A DNA stretch of 64,000 nt from Prostheceraeus crozeri. Lineage: Eukaryota; Platyhelminthes; Polycladida; Euryleptidae. Position 1 is the stretch's first letter. Each line of letters starts with the position of its first letter. Below the pieces are notes generated by a model. It was not told the origin of the DNA. It saw nothing but the letters and a program-made list of their open reading frames with translations, and did no database searches. Below, piece after piece: positions 63,548 to 64,000 of this stretch. The stretch lies in the NCBI GenBank assembly GCA_907163375.1, contig CAJQUW010011520.1, positions 124,001 to 188,000 of the forward strand. The letters are read 5' to 3'. Position numbers and translations under genes: made by a program.

Positions 63548-64000
63548 TTAATCAAATTAAGACACGACACGGTTAAAAAAATTCGAAGAATCCAGGAAAC
63601 GGAAGACGCCAAAGTTAAACAATTACCCTAGTGGAGAATCTTGTAAATAATTAGGTAATTAAAAGTCATGAATGAATGAAATAATACTGACAACATAGAG
63701 TAACCTACTCTAGTATAGAGCAGGTACTGAAATACGTATAAAGGCAAGTCTACTCAACTAAAGACGGTAAGGGAAATAAATTAAAACTTATAAACGATTT
63801 AATTTTTTATCAAACAAGAAAGAAACCTAAAAAACCAAAATTAAGTTTGCTATGTATGGAGTCATCAGGGAGGAACCATGTGGCTGCATGAAGCAAGGTT
63901 TCGGCCCCTAACCTCCAACCTATACCACATGGCGGGGCCAGGCCAACCATATCGAATGTACGATATGGAAGGTCTCTCCAAGCCTGAGGAAACATAGCAG
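63548..64000 (-). repeat. Partial sixth unit of the array
   Basis: The first 453 bp of another unit (3' part on the minus strand), cut by the window end. The ORF is not reached. It shows that the array continues to the right. Confidence 0.95.

Larger units (their letters stand above)
44421..64000 (-). repeat. Head-to-tail array of Naiad-type PLE units
   Basis: Units at 44421-48245, 48246-52070, 52071-55896, 55897-59722 and 59723-63547 (3825, 3825, 3826, 3826, 3825 bp), and a partial sixth from 63548 to the window end. Each unit holds about 523 bp, a 2787-bp minus-strand ORF, and about 515 bp. Only a handful of base differences separate units, so amplification is recent or the copies are being homogenised. 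The right end is not in the window. PLEs are known to occur as tandem copies, but five or more complete head-to-tail units with intact ORFs is striking. Confidence 0.95.

Noticed and set aside
44421-64000. Canonical CRISPR-like or satellite interpretation of the regular repeats
   Set aside because: The period is 3.8 kb, each unit has a full retroelement gene, and there are no short repeats with unique spacers.

Overview
The window is a repeat-dominated, intron-free stretch of an animal genome, most likely an aquatic invertebrate. I infer this from the mix of Penelope-like elements (PLEs) of at least three types, a Polinton/Maverick, CR1/L2-type and RTE-type LINEs, PIF/Harbinger, pogo/Tigger and Tc1/mariner elements. 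I could not fix the phylum. I see no convincing host gene, no rRNA and no intact tRNA gene; nearly everything recognisable is a mobile element or its remains, often nested.

Layout. 1-7400: a palindromic PLE remnant whose right arm is split by a CR1/L2-like LINE (about 1151-7189, minus strand); that LINE is itself split by a PLE (2861-5760) that carries a 672-bp inverted duplication of its own 3' end and a 13-bp target duplication. 7400-11600: two more PLE derivatives with inverted arms (7875-8630 and 8760-11595), the second hit by a short LINE 3' fragment. 11632-12693: a Harbinger relic. 12845-13850: a PLE reverse transcriptase fragment. 13875-15705: a Tc1/mariner element with an open DD36E transposase. 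15.7-17.5 kb: nothing recognised. 17509-28314: a Polinton fossil with exact 6-bp target duplications and about 550-bp terminal inverted repeats, holding capsid, phospholipase A2, integrase, protease and fibre-like parts, and itself hit by an inverted-repeat PLE (22011-23050). 28.3-32.3 kb: mostly unrecognised, with one TA-flanked DNA element (29630-30903). 32304-36760: three DNA-transposon relics (two mariner-like, one pogo/Tigger) and a LINE scrap. 36762-40310: a nearly full two-ORF LINE with a tRNA-like sequence just upstream. 40.4-42.9 kb: unrecognised apart from an RTE-like scrap. 42950-44420: a second, truncated Polinton end followed by an unknown decayed coding frame.

44421-64000: the main feature. 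At least five complete and one partial head-to-tail units of 3825-3826 bp, nearly identical, each with an open 928-codon minus-strand gene. The protein has a Cys-rich motif and a GIY-YIG endonuclease at the N terminus, before the reverse transcriptase. That permuted order is the hallmark of the Naiad/Chlamys clade of PLEs, not of canonical PLEs, whose GIY-YIG is C-terminal; canonical examples lie in the same window. The units look recent and potentially active. The left edge of the array lies inside a decayed reading frame that appears to continue about 83 bp into the repeat unit, which raises the possibility that flanking sequence was captured and co-amplified.
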